From Herbiconiux sp. VKM Ac-1786 (lineage in GTDB: Bacteria > Actinomycetota > Actinomycetes > Actinomycetales > Microbacteriaceae), in contig NZ_JADKSG010000001.1 in NCBI RefSeq assembly GCF_015350805.1, forward strand, positions 806,001 to 870,000: 64,000 nucleotides of DNA, written 5' to 3'. The translations under genes were made by a program, and so were the position numbers. Shown piece by piece: positions 19,164 to 26,553 of this stretch; within the stretch, counting starts at the first letter, position 1, and the number at the start of each line of letters is the position of its first letter. The notes beneath the pieces are model-generated. The model worked only from the letters and a program-made list of their open reading frames with translations. It did no database searches and was not told the origin of the DNA.

Positions 19164-19988
19164 CTACAGGAAGTTGGCGATGTGCAGCCCGAGGTAGACC
19201 TTCTCGGAGGCGCTCATCGCGTGGCCGTGACTGCGCATCACGAAGGCGTCCACCTTGTCGACCGACACGAACGCCGCCGGCCGCTGCGACCGCAGCAGCT
19301 GCAGCAGCTCGGCGTCGTCGCGCTGCACCGACTCGCCGAGCAGCACGCGCTGGGCGAAGAAGCGCACGTGGGTGACGAAGCGCAGGTAGGCCGGGTCGTC
19401 GTCGCGGTAGTCGAGCCCGAAGTGCAGGCGCACGATGTCGAGCACCGCGCGGGTCAGCTCCATCATGCGCGCTGCGCTGTCGGCGGCGCCGCCCACCTGC
19501 GCGTTGATCACGTGCAGGGCGATGCTCGTCGCCTCCTCGGCCGGGAGCTCGACGTCGAGCCGGTCGTTGAGCTCGGCGACCGCGCTGCGGGCGAAGGCGT
19601 ACTCGCTCGGATAGAAGCGCTGCACCTCCACGGCGAGCGGCACCGTGAACTGCTCGCCCGAGCGCACCCGCTGCACCGCGAACGACAGGTGGTCGGCGAG
19701 CGAGGCGTAGAGGCTGTCGCTGATCTTCGCCGTCAGCTCGGCGCGGGCCCGGGTGACGAGGTCGGCAGTGGCCGAGAGCACCTCGGCCGGCACGCTGCCG
19801 ACGATCGAGGCGAAGTGCCGGCTCGCGGCGTCGTCATCGAGCCGGAAGATCTTCTCGATCATCGACTGGTCGATGGTGTCGCCCGGCTTCGACGCGAAGC
19901 CGATGCCCCGCCCGAAGACGATGACCTCCTGCAGGGAGTCGTCGAGCGCGTCGACGACGCTATTGTTCAGCACCCGCCGCACGATCAT
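19164..19988 (-). CDS. BglG/LicT family transcription antiterminator
   Basis: A 274-aa RNA-binding antiterminator. The N-terminal CAT domain (residues 1-55: IVRRVLNNSVVDALDD, EVIVFGRGIGFASKPGDTID) binds a RAT hairpin and prevents a terminator from forming. Two PRD domains follow, with all four regulatory histidines in place: SLADHLSFAV, ATSIALHVINAQ, RFVTHVRFFAQR and VYLGLHIANFL. In the family these are phosphorylated by the PTS permease (inactivating) and by HPr (activating). ATG 19988 is chosen over longer frames because the CAT domain begins there. It heads the beta-glucoside operon and a good RAT match sits in its own leader. Confidence 0.94.
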   Translation of the reverse strand: MIVRRVLNNSVVDALDDSLQEVIVFGRGIGFASKPGDTIDQSMIEKIFRLDDDAASRHFASIVGSVPAEVLSATADLVTRARAELTAKISDSLYASLADHLSFAVQRVRSGEQFTVPLAVEVQRFYPSEYAFARSAVAELNDRLDVELPAEEATSIALHVINAQVGGAADSAARMMELTRAVLDIVRLHFGLDYRDDDPAYLRFVTHVRFFAQRVLLGESVQRDDAELLQLLRSQRPAAFVSVDKVDAFVMRSHGHAMSASEKVYLGLHIANFL

Positions 19989-20054
19989 GGCTTCGCCTCG
20001 CACACATTCACTCCTAGGGACACTCGTGCTGTCGTCGTCGTCGAGAACAGCTGC

Positions 20055-20083
20055 GGTGTTGCCTGCGGGAGCAGTGACAAGCC
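20055..20083 (-). promoter_or_regulatory. RAT antiterminator site in the leader of the beta-glucoside operon
   Basis: On the minus strand this 29-nt element begins GGCTTGTCACTG, has a short spacer, and ends GCAGGCAACACC. It matches the E. coli bgl RAT pattern (GGATTGTTACTG ... GCAGGCAAAACC) at most positions, in the right order and spacing. It lies 67 nt before the antiterminator ATG. A GCTGT/ACAGC stem with outer ACAC/GTGT pairs (within about 20029-20060) starts inside its 3' end and could be the competing terminator, though no U-tract follows. Confidence 0.75.
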
Positions 20084-20106
20084 ACGAAGACGGTACCACG
20101 CCCCGC

Positions 20107-20409
20107 TCAGAGCACGAAGTCGGGCTTCACCGTCCACGCCGTCCGCTCCTCGAGGCGCGCCAGGAGCGCCAGCGCGGCGATCTTCGCGTGGTCGTCGCCG
20201 AGCGCCGAGTAGACGTCGAGGGCGAGGGGCGGCGGCTCGCCGAACTTCGGGATCTCGACCTCGACCCACGCGCCGCCCGTCAGCAGCACCTTGGGACGCA
20301 CGGTGCCGGGGTCGGTGACCACCGCATCCGCCGCCAGGGCCACGATCGCCAGGGCGTCGAGCTTCGTGACCGCGTCGCGCACGACGAGGGTGGCGCAGTA
20401 GAGGGGCAT
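20107..20409 (-). CDS. Conserved-looking hypothetical protein, 100 aa
   Basis: I do not recognise a family. The 100-aa product is an alpha/beta-type sequence with no membrane segment or signal: YCATLVVRDAVTKLDALAIV, then VLLTGGAWVEVEIPKFGEPP and DDHAKIAALALLARLEERTA. Strong GC3 bias and a TAGGCT -10 element 6 nt before the ATG argue that it is a real gene. It lies between the bS22 terminator (20425-20454) and the RAT-controlled operon, and its stop is only about 24 nt upstream of the RAT, so the operon promoter may lie inside its 3' end. Confidence 0.65.
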   Translation of the reverse strand: MPLYCATLVVRDAVTKLDALAIVALAADAVVTDPGTVRPKVLLTGGAWVEVEIPKFGEPPPLALDVYSALGDDHAKIAALALLARLEERTAWTVKPDFVL

Positions 20410-20415
20410 GGCGTC

Positions 20416-20421
20416 AGCCTA
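20416..20421 (-). promoter_or_regulatory. -10 element of the 100-aa hypothetical gene
   Basis: TAGGCT on the minus strand, 6 nt before the ATG at 20409; it lies just past the T-tract of the bS22 terminator. Confidence 0.45.
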
Positions 20422-20424
20422 AGC

Positions 20425-20454
20425 AAAAAGCGCCAGCCCCGAAGGTCTGACGCT
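20425..20454 (-). terminator. Rho-independent terminator of the HTH-bS22 transcript
   Basis: On the minus strand AGCGTCAG and CTGGCGCT form an 8-bp stem (one G-U pair) around a 10-nt loop and are followed by TTTTT. It lies about 35 nt downstream of the bS22 stop. Confidence 0.85.
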
Positions 20455-20488
20455 CTGCTCGCGCAACGGCGAGGCGGAAGCCTCGGCG

Positions 20489-20587
20489 CTACTTCTTGTT
20501 GCGACGCTGGTGGCGAGTCTTGCGAAGCAGCTTGCGGTGCTTCTTCTTCGCCATGCGCTTGCGTCGCTTCTTGATTACAGAACCCAC
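20489..20587 (-). CDS. Small ribosomal subunit protein bS22 (AURKAIP1/COX24 domain)
   Basis: A 32-aa, extremely basic peptide: GSVIKKRRKRMAKKKHRKLL followed by RKTRHQRRNKK. It matches the actinobacterial AURKAIP1/COX24-domain protein described as bS22 in mycobacterial 30S ribosomes. The start is GTG 20587. The gene follows the small HTH gene at 20672 by 84 bp; the same HTH-bS22 order is known in Mycobacterium (Rv0500A-Rv0500B, next to proC). Here proC is 6 kb away. A strong terminator follows. Confidence 0.92.
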   Translation of the reverse strand: MGSVIKKRRKRMAKKKHRKLLRKTRHQRRNKK

Positions 20588-20671
20588 ACAGACCTCACAC
20601 GTTTCGGGGATGACCGCACGAAAACGGCGGCCAGGGGCAGAAAGAGCCTCGCAGAAGTGTAGCAGTCGCCG

Positions 20672-20875
20672 TCAGGCGCTGTCGGCGATGTGGTTTCTGA
20701 GCGCCACGGCGACCGCCGACTCGGGCACGCGGAAGGAGCGGCCGAAGCGGATGGCCGGCAGATCTCCGGCGTGAACGAGACGGTAGACCGTCATCTTCGA
20801 CACCCGCATCATCTCGGCCACTTCGGCGACGGTGAGGAACTTCACGTCGCCGAGCTCGGACGAGGAGGTGGTCAT
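20672..20875 (-). CDS. Excisionase-family helix-turn-helix protein (BldC-like group)
   Basis: A 67-aa DNA-binding protein consisting of one MerR/excisionase-type winged HTH: LTVAEVAEMMRVSKMTVYRL then VHAGDLPAIRFGRSFRVPES. Family members bind DNA as small dimers or cooperative filaments. Nothing here suggests a phage excisionase; the constant pairing with the bS22 gene in actinobacteria points to a housekeeping role. The ATG follows a near-consensus TATAGT -10 element by 6 nt. Confidence 0.88.
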   Translation of the reverse strand: MTTSSSELGDVKFLTVAEVAEMMRVSKMTVYRLVHAGDLPAIRFGRSFRVPESAVAVALRNHIADSA

Positions 20876-20881
20876 GGCGAA

Positions 20882-20887
20882 ACTATA
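20882..20887 (-). promoter_or_regulatory. -10 element of the HTH-bS22 transcript
   Basis: TATAGT on the minus strand, 6 nt before the ATG. It is among the best matches to the TATAAT consensus in the window and predicts a leaderless mRNA. Confidence 0.6.
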
Positions 20888-20914
20888 GTGCGCCGGGAGC
20901 CCCGGCGGGTACGG

Positions 20915-21376
20915 CTAGCGCCGGAGCTTGGAGACCAGGTCTTCGGTGACCGACTTGACCGCGTGCGAGGTCTGCGCCGCGCGCCGCCCCACGTTCTGCC
21001 CGAAGGTCGCGGCGGCCGAGCGCACGGCGTCGGAGGCGTTGTCCCAGAGGGCGTCCTCCTCGGCGGTGTCGAAGTCGGCGGAGAGGAAGGGGATCAGCCA
21101 GTCCTCGACGTCTTCCAGCGGCGACGTGTCGATCTTGTAGAAGCGGTGCTGGCCCTCCTCGCGGACGGCGACGAGGCCGGCGTCGCGCAGCACCTTGAGG
21201 TGCTTCGAGACCGTCGGCTGGCTCAGCTCGAGGTGCCCGACGAGCTCCGAGACGCTGTACTCGCCCTCCGAGGTTCCGGAGGCGGTGGCCGACTCGGCGG
21301 AGACGTAGCGCTCCAGCAGCAGCGACAGCAGCTGACGCCGGGTCGGGTCAGCGATCACGGAGAAGATGTCGGCCAT
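20915..21376 (-). CDS. ArsR-family winged-helix regulator
   Basis: A 153-aa regulator. It starts ADIFSVIADPTRRQLLSLLL and has the HTH VSELVGHLELSQPTVSKHLK (about residues 44-63) and the wing GLVAVREEGQHRFYKIDTSP. The C-terminal 55 residues are amphipathic and probably a second helix pair. No metal-binding cysteine motif is visible, so it is not a typical arsenic sensor; the inducer is unknown. It is divergent from trkH, 81 bp apart, and could control potassium uptake. ATG 21376 lies 6 nt after a TACCCT element. Confidence 0.88.
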   Translation of the reverse strand: MADIFSVIADPTRRQLLSLLLERYVSAESATASGTSEGEYSVSELVGHLELSQPTVSKHLKVLRDAGLVAVREEGQHRFYKIDTSPLEDVEDWLIPFLSADFDTAEEDALWDNASDAVRSAAATFGQNVGRRAAQTSHAVKSVTEDLVSKLRR

Positions 21377-21382
21377 GCGACC

Positions 21383-21388
21383 AGGGTA
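21383..21388 (-). promoter_or_regulatory. -10 element of the ArsR-family gene
   Basis: TACCCT on the minus strand with 6 nt before the ATG at 21376. Confidence 0.4.
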
Positions 21389-21444
21389 GTGGGCAGGGGC
21401 CCGTTCGGCGCGACATCCCGCTCCGCGCGCGGTGACCCGCCGAG

Positions 21445-21450
21445 TAGCAT
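21445..21450 (+). promoter_or_regulatory. -10 element of trkH (leaderless start)
   Basis: TAGCAT ends 7 nt before the GTG at 21458. Confidence 0.45.
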
Positions 21451-21457
21451 TGCTGCG

Positions 21458-22951
21458 GTGAGCGCCCGCACCCTCCCGGCTCGACCCAATCCGTTCAATC
21501 GGAGCGCCACTCTGGCGGGCCGCATCCGCGACGGCATGCGGGAGTTCTCGGAGAACTCGCCCTCGCGCTTCGCGATCCTCATCTTCGCCACGCTCATCCT
21601 GATCTTCACGATCCTGTTCTCGCTGCCCATCGCGGCCACCGACGGGAAGATGACCCCGCTCGCCGACGCGCTCTTCACCGCGGTCTCGGTGATCTGCGTG
21701 ACCGGGCTCTCCACCGTCGACATGGCCACCCACTGGTCGGCCTTCGGCCACACCATCGTCTACATCGGTGTGCAGATCGGTGCTCTCGGGGTGCTGACGC
21801 TGGCGAGCATCCTGGGCCTGGCCATCTCGCGCAAGCTCGGACTGCGCGCCCGGCTGATCGCCGCGAGCGACACCAACCCGCTGCGCATGCACCACGGCCC
21901 GGTCGCCGAGGGGCAGGCGGTGCGGCTCGGCGAGATCGGCTCGCTGCTGTCGACGGTCGCCATCAGCGCCCTGGTGATCGAGGCGCTCCTGGCCGCGCTC
22001 CTCTTCCCGCGGATGCTCATCGACGGCATCCCGCTCGGTGAAGCCGTCTGGCACAGCTTCTACTACTCGGCCATGGCGTTCACGAACACCGGGTTCTCGC
22101 CGAACGCGGAGGGCCTGACGCCCTTCGCCGACGACTACTTCTTCCTCGGCGTGCTGATGCTCGGCGTGGTGCTCGGCGCCATCGGGTTCCCGGTGATCTA
22201 CACGCTGTCGCGGAGTCTGCGCGCGTGGGGCATCCGCCGGCGCACCGGGCGCGTGCACGGTACCGAGACGCGGGTGCGCTGGTCGGTGCACGTGAAGCTC
22301 ACCATCGTCACGAGCCTGCTGCTGATCGTGATCGGGGCCGCCCTCTACATCGCGCTCGAGTTCGACAACCCCAAGACCTTCGGGCAGCTCGACGCCGGCG
22401 ACACCGTGTTCCAGAGCTTCTTCCTGTCGGTGATGACGCGGTCGGGCGGCTTCTCGACCATCTCCATCCCCGACCTGAACGGCTCCAGCCTGCTGGTCAC
22501 CGACATGCTGATGTTCATCGGCGGCGGCTCGGCCTCCACGGCGGGCGGCATCAAGGTGACGACGCTGGCGGTGCTGTTCCTCGCCGCGTTCGCGGAGGCG
22601 CGCGGCGTGCACGACATGGAGTCGTTCGGGCGCCGCATCCCGGGCGACGTGCTGCGCCTCGGTGTGTCCGTGGTGCTCTGGGGGGCCACCACGGTCGCGG
22701 TGTCGAGCATCCTGATCCTGCAGATCTCGAAGGCCTCGCTCGACTTCGTGCTGTTCGACGTGATCTCGGCGTTCGCCACCTCGGGGCTGACGACCGGTCT
22801 CACCGCCTCGCTGCCCGACGCGGGCGTCTACGTCATGGCCGCCACGATGTTCATGGGCCGCGTTGGTACAGTGACACTCGCCGCGGCGCTGGCGGCCAGC
22901 CAGCGGCAGCAGCTCTACAAGCGCCCGGAAGAGAGGCCCATCGTTGGTTGA
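21458..22951 (+). CDS. TrkH/KtrB family potassium uptake channel subunit
   Basis: The 497-aa membrane subunit of a Trk/Ktr K+ uptake system. Four M1-P-M2 repeats are visible through their selectivity-filter segments: AVSVICVTGLSTVDMAT (about residue 80), YSAMAFTNTGFSPNAEG (about 206), LSVMTRSGGFSTISIP (about 328) and VISAFATSGLTTGLTASLP (about 437), each with the filter glycine. The start is GTG 21458 behind TAGCAT. It overlaps the downstream RCK gene by 8 nt, so the channel and its gating ring are coexpressed. Confidence 0.94.
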   Translation: MSARTLPARPNPFNRSATLAGRIRDGMREFSENSPSRFAILIFATLILIFTILFSLPIAATDGKMTPLADALFTAVSVICVTGLSTVDMATHWSAFGHTIVYIGVQIGALGVLTLASILGLAISRKLGLRARLIAASDTNPLRMHHGPVAEGQAVRLGEIGSLLSTVAISALVIEALLAALLFPRMLIDGIPLGEAVWHSFYYSAMAFTNTGFSPNAEGLTPFADDYFFLGVLMLGVVLGAIGFPVIYTLSRSLRAWGIRRRTGRVHGTETRVRWSVHVKLTIVTSLLLIVIGAALYIALEFDNPKTFGQLDAGDTVFQSFFLSVMTRSGGFSTISIPDLNGSSLLVTDMLMFIGGGSASTAGGIKVTTLAVLFLAAFAEARGVHDMESFGRRIPGDVLRLGVSVVLWGATTVAVSSILILQISKASLDFVLFDVISAFATSGLTTGLTASLPDAGVYVMAATMFMGRVGTVTLAAALAASQRQQLYKRPEERPIVG

Positions 22952-23615
22952 TCGCATCAGACACGACGCGCCCGTGCTCGTGATCGGCCTCGGCCGGTTC
23001 GGCGCGGCGACCGCCGGCGAGCTCGATCGGCTGGGCCGCGAGGTGCTCGCGATCGACGAGGACGAGCGGCTCGTGCAGAAGTGGTCCGAGCGGGTGACCC
23101 ACACGGTTCAGGCGGATGCCCGGAACGTCGAGGCCCTGCGCCAGATCGGGGCCCCCGAGTTCCAGATCGCGGTCGTCGCGGTCGGCTCGTCGATCGAGGC
23201 CTCGGTGCTGATCACGGCGAACCTCGTCGACCTCAGGGTGCCGCAGATCTGGGCGAAGGCGATCTCGCGCTCGCACGGCAAGATCCTCGAGCGCATCGGC
23301 GCCAACCACGTCATCTATCCCGAGGCCGAGGCCGGCGAGCGCGTCGCGCACCTCGTCTCGGGGCGCATGCTCGACTTCATCGAGTTCGACGACGACTTCG
23401 CGCTGGTGAAGATGTACCCGCCGAAGCCCATCCGCGGGCTGAACCTCACCGAGTCGGGGGTGCGGTCGAAGTACCACGTCACCGTCGTGGGCGTGAAGAG
23501 CCCGGGGAAGCCGTTCACCTATGCGACCGAGTCGACAGTGGTGTCGAATCACGATCTGATCATCGTGTCGGGAAAGTCGTCGGACATCGAGACGTTCGCG
23601 GCGCTCGGGAACTAA
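22944..23615 (+). CDS. TrkA/KtrA family RCK gating protein
   Basis: A 223-aa cytosolic protein that assembles as a nucleotide-gated ring on TrkH/KtrB. The RCK-N Rossmann domain has VLVIGLGRFGAATAGELDRL (GxGxxG), the acidic end of beta-2 (EVLAIDEDERLVQ) and QADARNVEALRQIGA. The RCK-C domain (about residues 140-223) carries IRGLNLTESGVRSKYHVTVV. The only start that fits is TTG at 22944, with AGAGAGG upstream and an 8-nt overlap with trkH; translational coupling explains the weak start codon. Confidence 0.93.
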   Translation: MVDRIRHDAPVLVIGLGRFGAATAGELDRLGREVLAIDEDERLVQKWSERVTHTVQADARNVEALRQIGAPEFQIAVVAVGSSIEASVLITANLVDLRVPQIWAKAISRSHGKILERIGANHVIYPEAEAGERVAHLVSGRMLDFIEFDDDFALVKMYPPKPIRGLNLTESGVRSKYHVTVVGVKSPGKPFTYATESTVVSNHDLIIVSGKSSDIETFAALGN

Positions 23616-23653
23616 GCGCTTTCGGCCGGAGTCGCGCGGCTGAGGCTGTGGCG

Positions 23654-24379
23654 TCAGCCGAAGAGGCCGAGGCCGAGGGCGGCGTCGCGGGCCAGCAGGA
23701 AGCCCACGATGCCGACGATCCACGCCGTGGTCGAGGCCGCATGCGCGCTCAGCCAGTCGCTGAGCCGCCGCAGCACCGGTTCGACCGCGCGCGCCGCCAC
23801 CGTGCGCACGACGAGCAGCACGAGCGCGGGCACGATCATCACCGCGCAGTAGCCCGCGACCACGAGCCCCGAGGCCGGCCAGTCGATTCCGGATGCGCTG
23901 ACCAGCCCGATCCCGGCGAGGTAGGGCAGCATCGATCCCACCTCGACGAGTGCCGCGGCGAGCGCCAGCAGCACGAGACCGCCGCTCCGGCCCTCCCCCA
24001 TCGCCTGCTCTCGCCATCGGTTCAGGCGACCGGGCCCCTTCGAGGCGGCCGCCGCCCTCCGCTTCGGCGAGTCGATCCAGAAGCTCCCGACGAGCAGGGC
24101 CACCCCGAGCACGAGCTCCGCGATCCGCACGCCCGGCAGCTCGAGCAGCCGCGCCGGATCGGCGCCGCCCAGCGCGCTCCACAGTCCCGTCGCGCCCGCC
24201 AGGAGCAGCAGCCCGACGCCGAGGTAGAACGCGGCGACGGTGCCGAGGAAGACGATCACGCGTGCCGGTCGCACGCGTCCGGGGGCGAGCATCAGCCAGA
24301 GCGGGATGACCAGGGTGCCGAAGGTGGTGCTGTCGATCAGGGCCAGCACCGCGAGGGTGCCGAGGAGCGTGGGCGTCAT
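23654..24379 (-). CDS. GAP family integral membrane protein
   Basis: A 241-aa protein with about six membrane helices, starting TPTLLGTLAVLALIDSTTFG and LVIPLWLMLAPGRVRPARV. The sequence fits the actinobacterial GAP/Sap family (LysE-like fold), members of which help move peptidoglycolipids or sulfolipids to the envelope in mycobacteria. The substrate here is unknown. A charged cytoplasmic loop (DSPKRRAAAASKGPGRLNRW) lies about at residues 103-125. ATG 24379 is the family-consistent start; an ATG six codons upstream is possible. It is divergent from the sensor kinase gene. Confidence 0.8.
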   Translation of the reverse strand: MTPTLLGTLAVLALIDSTTFGTLVIPLWLMLAPGRVRPARVIVFLGTVAAFYLGVGLLLLAGATGLWSALGGADPARLLELPGVRIAELVLGVALLVGSFWIDSPKRRAAAASKGPGRLNRWREQAMGEGRSGGLVLLALAAALVEVGSMLPYLAGIGLVSASGIDWPASGLVVAGYCAVMIVPALVLLVVRTVAARAVEPVLRRLSDWLSAHAASTTAWIVGIVGFLLARDAALGLGLFG

Positions 24380-24507
24380 GGGTTCACGCTCGCCCATCGG
24401 GGCTCGGCGGGCATCCGTCGAAGGAGGTGTCTCCGCCCCGGCTCTCCACCTCGGCCTCCACCCTTCGGAGGATGCCCCGGCCCGCGACCGTGTGATGGGA
24501 TGACGGC

Positions 24508-25896
24508 ATGACGAACCGCCCCGACGACAGCCGGACCGGCTCATCGTCCGCCGCCCGTCGCCCTCCGGCTCCCTCCGGGGGTGCGGCAGGCCCGGTCGTG
24601 GCGATCGCGGGTGCCCTCCGCCGGCTCGACGACCGGGTGCGCGCCGAGCCACGGCTCGAGGACGCCCTCACCGCCGCCATCGTCTTCCTGCTCGGCGCCG
24701 CGCTGATCGCCGTCGGCGTCACCGGCACCTGGACGGACGCACCGGCGATCATCGAGACACCGTGGGTGCACCTCGCGCCCCTCGCCGTCGCGTGCGCGGC
24801 CATGCTGGCGAAGCGGCGGCATCCGCTCGCCATGCTGCTGGTCGGGGTCGCAGCGACGGTGGCCGACGGGATGCTCGGCGGCAGCATCGGCGTCGTGCTC
24901 GCCCTGTTCGACCTGCTCTTCGCGGCGTGGCTGTTCACCACCGTCGCCGGGCGACGCCTGATCACGCGCACGGTCGCCGTGGTGCTGGTGGGGATCACGC
25001 TGGCCTCCGCGCTCTCGGGGGCGCCGCCGCGGGTGACCGTGCTGCTCGTGCTGCAGGCGGTGGCGCTCATCGTGCTGCCGCTCTGGTGGGCGGCGAACGT
25101 GCAGCAGAAGAGCGAGCTGGCCGAGCTCGCCGAGGAGCGCGCGCGGCTCGAGACCTCGCGCGCCGACGCGCTGGCGCGGGAGGCGGAGGCCCTTCGCCTC
25201 GTCGCCTCGGCCGAGCAGGCGGCGGCCGTGCGGGGCGAACGGGCGCGGATGGCGCGCGACCTGCACGACACGATCGCAGGGCAGGTCTCGGTGATCGCGA
25301 TCCAGGCCGAGGCGAGCCTCGCGCAGGCGCCCGACCCGGCGCGCGACCGGCGGACGCTCGCCGTGGTGCGGGAGTCGGCGCTGGAGTCGCTCGAGGAGAT
25401 GCGGCAGCTGATCGGGCTGCTGCGGGGCGCCGAGGCCGATCCGTGGGCGACGGCGCCGGGGCTCGAGGGGCTGGGGGCCGTGATCGAGCGGGCGCGGCGG
25501 ACGGGGATGGTCGTCTCGGTCGTCGGGGGGCTCGACTTCGCGCGCGTCGGACCGCCGCGGGCCGCCGAGCAGGCGGCGGTGCGGATCGTGCAGGAGGCGC
25601 TGATGAACGCCGGGAAGCACGCGCTCGGCGCGGCGGTGAGCGTGGCCGTGGTGCGGGAGGCGGAGCCGCCGCGGCTCGTGGTGACGGTGCGGAACGGGGT
25701 GGGGTCTTCGGCGGGGGCCGGGTCCGGGTCCGGTTCTGTTCCCGGCTCCGGCTCCGGGTCGGGGTCCGGCTTCGGTCTGCTCACCATGCGCGAGCGGGCG
25801 GCGGCGCTCGGCGGCTTCGTGGTGACGGGTCGGCAGGAGGACGAGTGGCTCGTGCACGCCGAGCTGCCGATGCCCCGGCTGCGGGGTGGAGCGTGA
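24508..25896 (+). CDS. NarL-type sensor histidine kinase
   Basis: A 462-aa HPK7-class kinase. About five membrane helices lie between residues 45 and 205, with no sizeable external domain. A coiled coil (ELAELAEERARLETSRADAL) leads to the H-box MARDLHDTIAGQVSVIAIQA (phospho-His about residue 254). The N-box is IVQEALMNAGKHA; note AGKHA where most relatives have AxRHA/ANxxKHA. The ATP lid before the G-box (GFGLLTMRERAAALGG) is a Gly-Ser repeat of about 26 residues. It overlaps its response regulator by 4 nt. The signal is unknown. Confidence 0.92.
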   Translation: MTNRPDDSRTGSSSAARRPPAPSGGAAGPVVAIAGALRRLDDRVRAEPRLEDALTAAIVFLLGAALIAVGVTGTWTDAPAIIETPWVHLAPLAVACAAMLAKRRHPLAMLLVGVAATVADGMLGGSIGVVLALFDLLFAAWLFTTVAGRRLITRTVAVVLVGITLASALSGAPPRVTVLLVLQAVALIVLPLWWAANVQQKSELAELAEERARLETSRADALAREAEALRLVASAEQAAAVRGERARMARDLHDTIAGQVSVIAIQAEASLAQAPDPARDRRTLAVVRESALESLEEMRQLIGLLRGAEADPWATAPGLEGLGAVIERARRTGMVVSVVGGLDFARVGPPRAAEQAAVRIVQEALMNAGKHALGAAVSVAVVREAEPPRLVVTVRNGVGSSAGAGSGSGSVPGSGSGSGSGFGLLTMRERAAALGGFVVTGRQEDEWLVHAELPMPRLRGGA

Positions 25897-26543
25897 CGGG
25901 CATCCGGGTTCTCGTCGTCGACGACCACCCGATGATCCGCAGCGGACTGCGCGCGATGCTCGAGACCGACCCGGCCGTGGTGGTCGTGGGCGAGGCGGGG
26001 GACGGCGACGAGGCCGTCGTCTCGGCCCGGCGGCACCGGCCCGACGTGGCCCTGGTCGACGTGCGGATGCCCGTCCGCGACGGCATCGACGCCACCCGCC
26101 GCATCACGGCCGAGGGTCTCGCCGCGGTCGTCGTGCTGACGACCTTCGACCTCGACGAGTACGTGTTCGGGGCGATCCGCGCCGGGGCGGCCGGCTTCCT
26201 GCTCAAGTCGACGGATGCCCGCACCCTTCTCGAGGCCGTGCACCGCGTCGCGGCGGGCGAGGGCATGCTCTCCCCCGCGGTGACCCGGCGGGTGCTCGAC
26301 GCGGTGGCACTGGACGTCCCGGCGGCGCCATCCACCGCGGTGCCTTTCGCCGAGTTGACCCCGCGGGAGCGCGACGTGCTCGGGTGCCTGGCCGAGGGGC
26401 TCGGCAATCAGGCCATCGCCGCGCGCCTCGTCATCACCGAGACCACGGCGAAGTCGCACGTCAGCCGGGTGCTGATGAAGCTCGGATGCTCGTCCCGGCT
26501 GCAGGCCGCCGTGCTCGCCCGCGACGCCGGCTTCGCCCCCTGA
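25893..26543 (+). CDS. NarL/FixJ-family response regulator
   Basis: A 216-aa two-domain regulator: a receiver (residues 1-120) with the acidic pocket VLVVDDHPMIRSGLR, phospho-Asp in VALVDVRMPVRDGID (about residue 54), the conserved Thr in VVVLTTFDLDEYVF and Lys in GFLLKSTD; and a LuxR-type HTH (about 150-210) with LTPRERDVLGCLAEGLGNQA and ETTAKSHVSRVLMKLG. GTG 25893 overlaps the kinase stop (GTGA), so kinase and regulator form one coupled system. Targets cannot be inferred. Confidence 0.94.
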   Translation: MTGIRVLVVDDHPMIRSGLRAMLETDPAVVVVGEAGDGDEAVVSARRHRPDVALVDVRMPVRDGIDATRRITAEGLAAVVVLTTFDLDEYVFGAIRAGAAGFLLKSTDARTLLEAVHRVAAGEGMLSPAVTRRVLDAVALDVPAAPSTAVPFAELTPRERDVLGCLAEGLGNQAIAARLVITETTAKSHVSRVLMKLGCSSRLQAAVLARDAGFAP

Positions 26544-26553
26544 CCGGCTTCTC

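Noticed and set aside
20672-20875. Excisionase-like gene as evidence for an integrated element
   Set aside because: No integrase, attachment repeats or phage genes are nearby, and the gene pairs with bS22 as in other actinobacteria.
24384-26459. 691-codon minus-strand frame opposite the two-component system
   Set aside because: Composition is Ser/Arg/Thr-rich with no recognisable domain, while the plus strand encodes clear kinase and regulator motifs.
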